From Frankiaceae bacterium (GTDB lineage Bacteria > Actinomycetota > Actinomycetes > JAFAQI01): 7,501 nt of DNA. This document shows positions 5,270-7,501 of the stretch, piece after piece; position 1 is the first letter of the stretch, and the number at the start of each line of letters is the position of its first letter. The stretch is from positions 1 to 7,501 of the forward strand of contig JAVEEE010000040.1 of NCBI GenBank assembly GCA_030840615.1. Direction: 5' to 3'. The position numbers were made by a program, and so were the translations under genes. The notes below the pieces were generated by a model. The model saw nothing but the letters and a program-made list of their open reading frames with translations, was not told the DNA's origin and searched no databases.

Positions 5270-6169
5270 TCAGTCGCGCTGATCGGCGAGCTTGCCGCGA
5301 AGCTGCAGGACCGCCTTGGTGTGCATCTGGCAGATCCGGCTCTCGGTGACGCCGAGCACCTGGCCGATCTCGGCGAGGGTGAGGCCCTCGTAGTAGTAGA
5401 GGGTGACGACGATCTTCTCGCGCTCTGGCAGCGTGTTGATGGCCCGCGCGAGCAGGTACTTCGTCTCTTCGCTCTCGAACGCCTGAACCGGGTCTTCGGC
5501 CTTCGTGTCCTCGAGGGTGTCGACGAGCGACAGCTTGTCGCCGCGTTCACCGCCGACATTGAGCAGCTCGTCGAGCGCGATGACGTTGACGAACGACACC
5601 TGGCTGAAGATCGTGTGCAGGTCGTCGAGGCTGATGCCGAGCTCCCCCGCGACCTCCGGTTCGGTCGGCGTGCGGTGCAACCGCGCCTCGAGTGCGGAGT
5701 AGGCCTTCTCGACCTCGCGAGCCTTGTAGCGGACCGAGCGTGGGATCCAGTCGATGGCACGCAGCTCGTCGATGATCGCGCCCTTGATGCGACTGATCGC
5801 GTAGGTCTCGAACTTGATCGCCCGGCTGAGGTCGAACTTCTCGATCGCGTCGATGAGACCGAAGATGCCGTAGGACACCAGGTCGGCCTGCTCGATGTTG
5901 GGGGGCAGCCCGACTCCGACCCGGCCCGCGACGTACTTCACCAACGGTGAGTAGTGCAGGATCAGCCGTTCGCGCAGCCGGGGGTCGGCCGATCCCTTGA
6001 ACTCGCGCCACAGCTCGGCGATCGCTGCATCGATCGCGTCCTTCTCGGCCTTCTTGTCGATGACCTCGGGCTCGGGCTCGGCGTCGGTCAGCACGGCAGC
6101 GCCATCCGCCGCTCGCGATCCGGTGGCAGCCGCGCCCGCCGAGTCACGCTCGGGGGTGCGCCCGCTCAT
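5270..6169 (-). CDS. whiG: RNA polymerase sigma factor, WhiG/FliA type
   Basis: A group 3 sigma-70 family factor that directs RNA polymerase to sporulation genes (WhiG, Streptomyces) or flagellar genes (FliA). The 299-residue product has a disordered acidic N-terminus (1-45). Sigma region 2 (about 68-140) has LILHYSPLVKYVAGRV, DLVSYGIFGLIDAIEKFD and FETYAISRIKGAIIDELRA, followed by DWIPRSVR (140-147). Region 3 is about 148-195. Region 4 (about 245-291) has LPEREKIVVTLYYYEGLTLAEI and the helix-turn-helix LGVTESRICQMHTKAVLQLR. The wording of regions 2 and 4 is very close to Streptomyces WhiG as I remember it. In Streptomyces WhiG is held inactive by RsiG with c-di-GMP; no rsiG is visible here. 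The ATG at 6167-6169 has GAGGG six bases upstream and lies inside the end of xerC, a 26-nt overlap, so expression is probably coupled to xerC. I cannot tell a sporulation role from a motility role. Confidence 0.93.
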   Translation of the reverse strand: MSGRTPERDSAGAAATGSRAADGAAVLTDAEPEPEVIDKKAEKDAIDAAIAELWREFKGSADPRLRERLILHYSPLVKYVAGRVGVGLPPNIEQADLVSYGIFGLIDAIEKFDLSRAIKFETYAISRIKGAIIDELRAIDWIPRSVRYKAREVEKAYSALEARLHRTPTEPEVAGELGISLDDLHTIFSQVSFVNVIALDELLNVGGERGDKLSLVDTLEDTKAEDPVQAFESEETKYLLARAINTLPEREKIVVTLYYYEGLTLAEIGQVLGVTESRICQMHTKAVLQLRGKLADQRD

Positions 6170-7094
6170 AGGTGGCCCTCAGTCGCTCGATGGACACGTG
6201 TGTGTAGATCTGCGTCGTTGCGAGCGTAGCGTGACCGAGCAGTTCCTGAACGCTCCTCAGGTCGGCTCCTCCCTCGAGGAGGTGGGTGGCGGCGCTGTGC
6301 CGCAGACCGTGCGGGCCGATGTCGGGCAGACCGTCCACCGCCGCCAGCCGCTCGTGGACCGCCCGGCGAGCCGTCCGGGGGTCGAGCCGGCGACCGCGTG
6401 CCCCCAGCAGCAAGGCCGGGCCGCTCGCACCGATGACCCACGCCGGCCGCCCCCGGGAAAGCCAGGCGTCGACGGCCTCGACGGCCGGGACCCCGATCGG
6501 GACCATCCGCTCTTTTCGGCCCTTTCCGAACACCCGGACCGTACGCCGCTCCCGGTTGACGTCGTCGATGTCGAGGCCGCACACCTCGCTCACGCGCGCC
6601 CCGCTCGCATAGAGCAGCTCGAGGATCGCTCGGTCCCTGAGCCCGGCGGGATCCTCCGGCCCGGCCGGCGTGCCGTCGAGCAGCGCGGCTGCCTCGTCGG
6701 GTCGCAGCACCTCCGGCAGGCGCCGGTGCGGTTTCGGCGAGGTCAGCGCGGCGCCCGGATCGGTCGGCAGCAGGCCCCGGTGATGGGCCCACGCGGTGAA
6801 ACCGCGGGCGGACGAGGCCCGCCGCGCCAGCGTCGTCCGGCTCGCACCCTGGCTGTGCAACCGCGCAAGCCACGACCGCAGCGTGCGCAGGTCGAGCTCC
6901 TCCGGCCGGTCCAGGCGGAGCCGCACCGCGTGGTCGAACAGGCTCGTGAGGTCCCCGACGTAGGCCCGCACGGTGTGAGCGGACAGGTCGCGCTCCAACG
7001 CGAGGTGGTCGGCGTAGCGCTCGAGCACTGCCCCGAACTCGCCGCCGTCGCTCACCAGGCCACGCTGGGCCCGGCGGCGACCCGGGTCAAGCAC
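6144..7094 (-). CDS. xerC: Tyrosine recombinase XerC
   Basis: This site-specific recombinase resolves chromosome dimers at dif, with XerD as partner and FtsK as activator. The 316-residue product has an N-terminal SAM-like core-binding domain (about 20-115, with ERDLSAHTVRAYVGDL) and a catalytic domain (about 125-310). All catalytic residues are recognisable: R167 in SGARVSE, K191 in GKGRKER, H262 and R265 in HGLRH, H288 in LLGHATL, and nucleophile Y297 in TQIYTHVS. The spacing matches XerD closely. The longest start is GTG at 7092-7094, with only a GAG directly before it. An in-frame GTG at 7053-7055 would give 303 residues, nearer the family norm, but also lacks a clear ribosome binding site. 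The gene starts 21 nt after dprA in the same frame, and its 3' end runs 26 nt into whiG. The XerC call rather than a phage integrase rests on sequence style, length and this conserved neighbourhood. Confidence 0.94.
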   Translation of the reverse strand: MLDPGRRRAQRGLVSDGGEFGAVLERYADHLALERDLSAHTVRAYVGDLTSLFDHAVRLRLDRPEELDLRTLRSWLARLHSQGASRTTLARRASSARGFTAWAHHRGLLPTDPGAALTSPKPHRRLPEVLRPDEAAALLDGTPAGPEDPAGLRDRAILELLYASGARVSEVCGLDIDDVNRERRTVRVFGKGRKERMVPIGVPAVEAVDAWLSRGRPAWVIGASGPALLLGARGRRLDPRTARRAVHERLAAVDGLPDIGPHGLRHSAATHLLEGGADLRSVQELLGHATLATTQIYTHVSIERLRATYERAHPRA

Positions 7095-7115
7095 CTCGGC
7101 CGCGGCGCGCCGGGA

Positions 7116-7501
7116 TCACCACCAGTCGAGCGGCAGCTCGGCGGCTTCGGCGCACCGGCGGGACTTGCGGTCTCGGCGGCCTTCGGTCGTCATGGCCCAG
7201 CCGCCGTCGCGGGACTCGACGAGGCCCGCACTCGCGAGAGCCGCGAGCGCGGCCGCTGCGACGTCGGGACTGACCCCGGCTGCGGTGGCGATGCTCGCGA
7301 CCGCCGCGTGTCGTTGGACCGGGACGCCTTCGAGCACTCGTCCCACCACCGGGCCGAGCGCGTCGCGGGTGCGAGCCGGACCGACCTCGCGCTCGGCCAG
7401 CTCGCCCATGTGACCGCACTGCTCGATGACCTCCGCCGCCTTGGTGACGAGCACCGCGTCGGGACGGTCCCGCAAGAACTGGTGACAGCCCACCGACATC
7501 G
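7116..7501 (-). CDS. dprA: DNA processing protein DprA, C-terminal part (5' end outside window)
   Basis: DprA binds incoming single-stranded DNA and loads RecA during transformation. It is widely conserved, including in species not known to be competent. Only the last 128 or so codons are present, entering at the right edge. The segment begins MSVGCHQFLRD, which matches the end of the DprA Rossmann-like domain (the SxGCHxLxR region after the PGP-type loop). RPDAVLVTKAAEVIEQCG follows, then a spacer, then a winged-helix domain (about residues 45-105) with AAGVSPDVAAAALAALASAGLVE. The protein ends ELPLDWW. The ATG at 7497-7499 is internal and is not the real start, since the family is about three times longer than this fragment. 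The stop at 7116-7118 lies 21 nt before the longest xerC start, which fits a dprA-xerC-whiG operon. Confidence 0.88.
   Translation of the reverse strand, partial: MSVGCHQFLRDRPDAVLVTKAAEVIEQCGHMGELAEREVGPARTRDALGPVVGRVLEGVPVQRHAAVASIATAAGVSPDVAAAALAALASAGLVESRDGGWAMTTEGRRDRKSRRCAEAAELPLDWW

Noticed and set aside
5030..5950. Plus-strand open frame of about 300 codons opposite whiG
   Set aside because: It overlaps the peptidase end in another frame and lies antisense to the sigma factor; its composition is a typical shadow.
6144..7094. A phage or integron integrase and mobile element instead of XerC
   Set aside because: The size, motifs and the conserved dprA-xerC-whiG neighbourhood fit the housekeeping recombinase, and no attachment repeats, tRNA or phage genes are nearby.
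1..7501. CRISPR arrays, tRNA or rRNA genes, insertion sequences, toxin-antitoxin pairs or a biosynthetic cluster
   Set aside because: None of the expected repeats, cloverleaf structures, transposase motifs or small paired genes were seen by reading. The window is almost fully covered by core genes.

Overview
This window is a GC-rich chromosomal segment from an actinobacterium. It has strong G/C bias at third codon positions, GTG and TTG starts, tightly packed genes, an Ala/Pro/Glu-rich S2 tail and a WhiG/FliA-type sigma factor. The gene order dprA - xerC - whiG - M23 peptidase - rpsB - tsf - pyrH - frr - cdsA is a familiar core arrangement in Streptomyces and its relatives. The sequence alone does not fix the genus. 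A WhiG-type sigma factor fits either a sporulating lineage or a motile one.

Layout from right to left, following the direction of most transcription (minus strand). At the right edge is the 3' part of dprA (DNA-uptake/recombination mediator), then xerC (tyrosine recombinase). The end of xerC overlaps the start of whiG by 26 nt, so these three genes look like one transcription unit. whiG converges on a small secreted M23-type peptidase, the only plus-strand gene, and a hairpin lies between the two stop codons. The 261-nt region between the divergent peptidase and rpsB starts must hold the rpsB promoter and leader, and contains three GC-rich inverted repeats. From rpsB the minus-strand unit runs rpsB - tsf - pyrH - frr - cdsA - MFS transporter (cut by the left edge). 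Gaps are 48, 14 and 9 nt, then a 1-nt overlap (TGATG), then a 1-nt gap, which points to translational coupling at the distal end.

Functionally, rpsB, tsf and frr supply ribosomal protein S2, the EF-Tu exchange factor and the ribosome recycling factor. pyrH makes UDP for pyrimidine nucleotides, and cdsA makes CDP-diacylglycerol for phospholipids. This is the classic growth-linked cluster. dprA and xerC handle DNA, and whiG is the likely developmental or flagellar regulator.

I looked for an undescribed system and found none: every long gene belongs to a known core family. The items most worth a second look are the M23 protein, whose predicted catalytic His is Cys and which ends in a sorting-signal-like tail, the structured rpsB leader, the repeat-built S2 tail, and the MFS gene coupled to cdsA.
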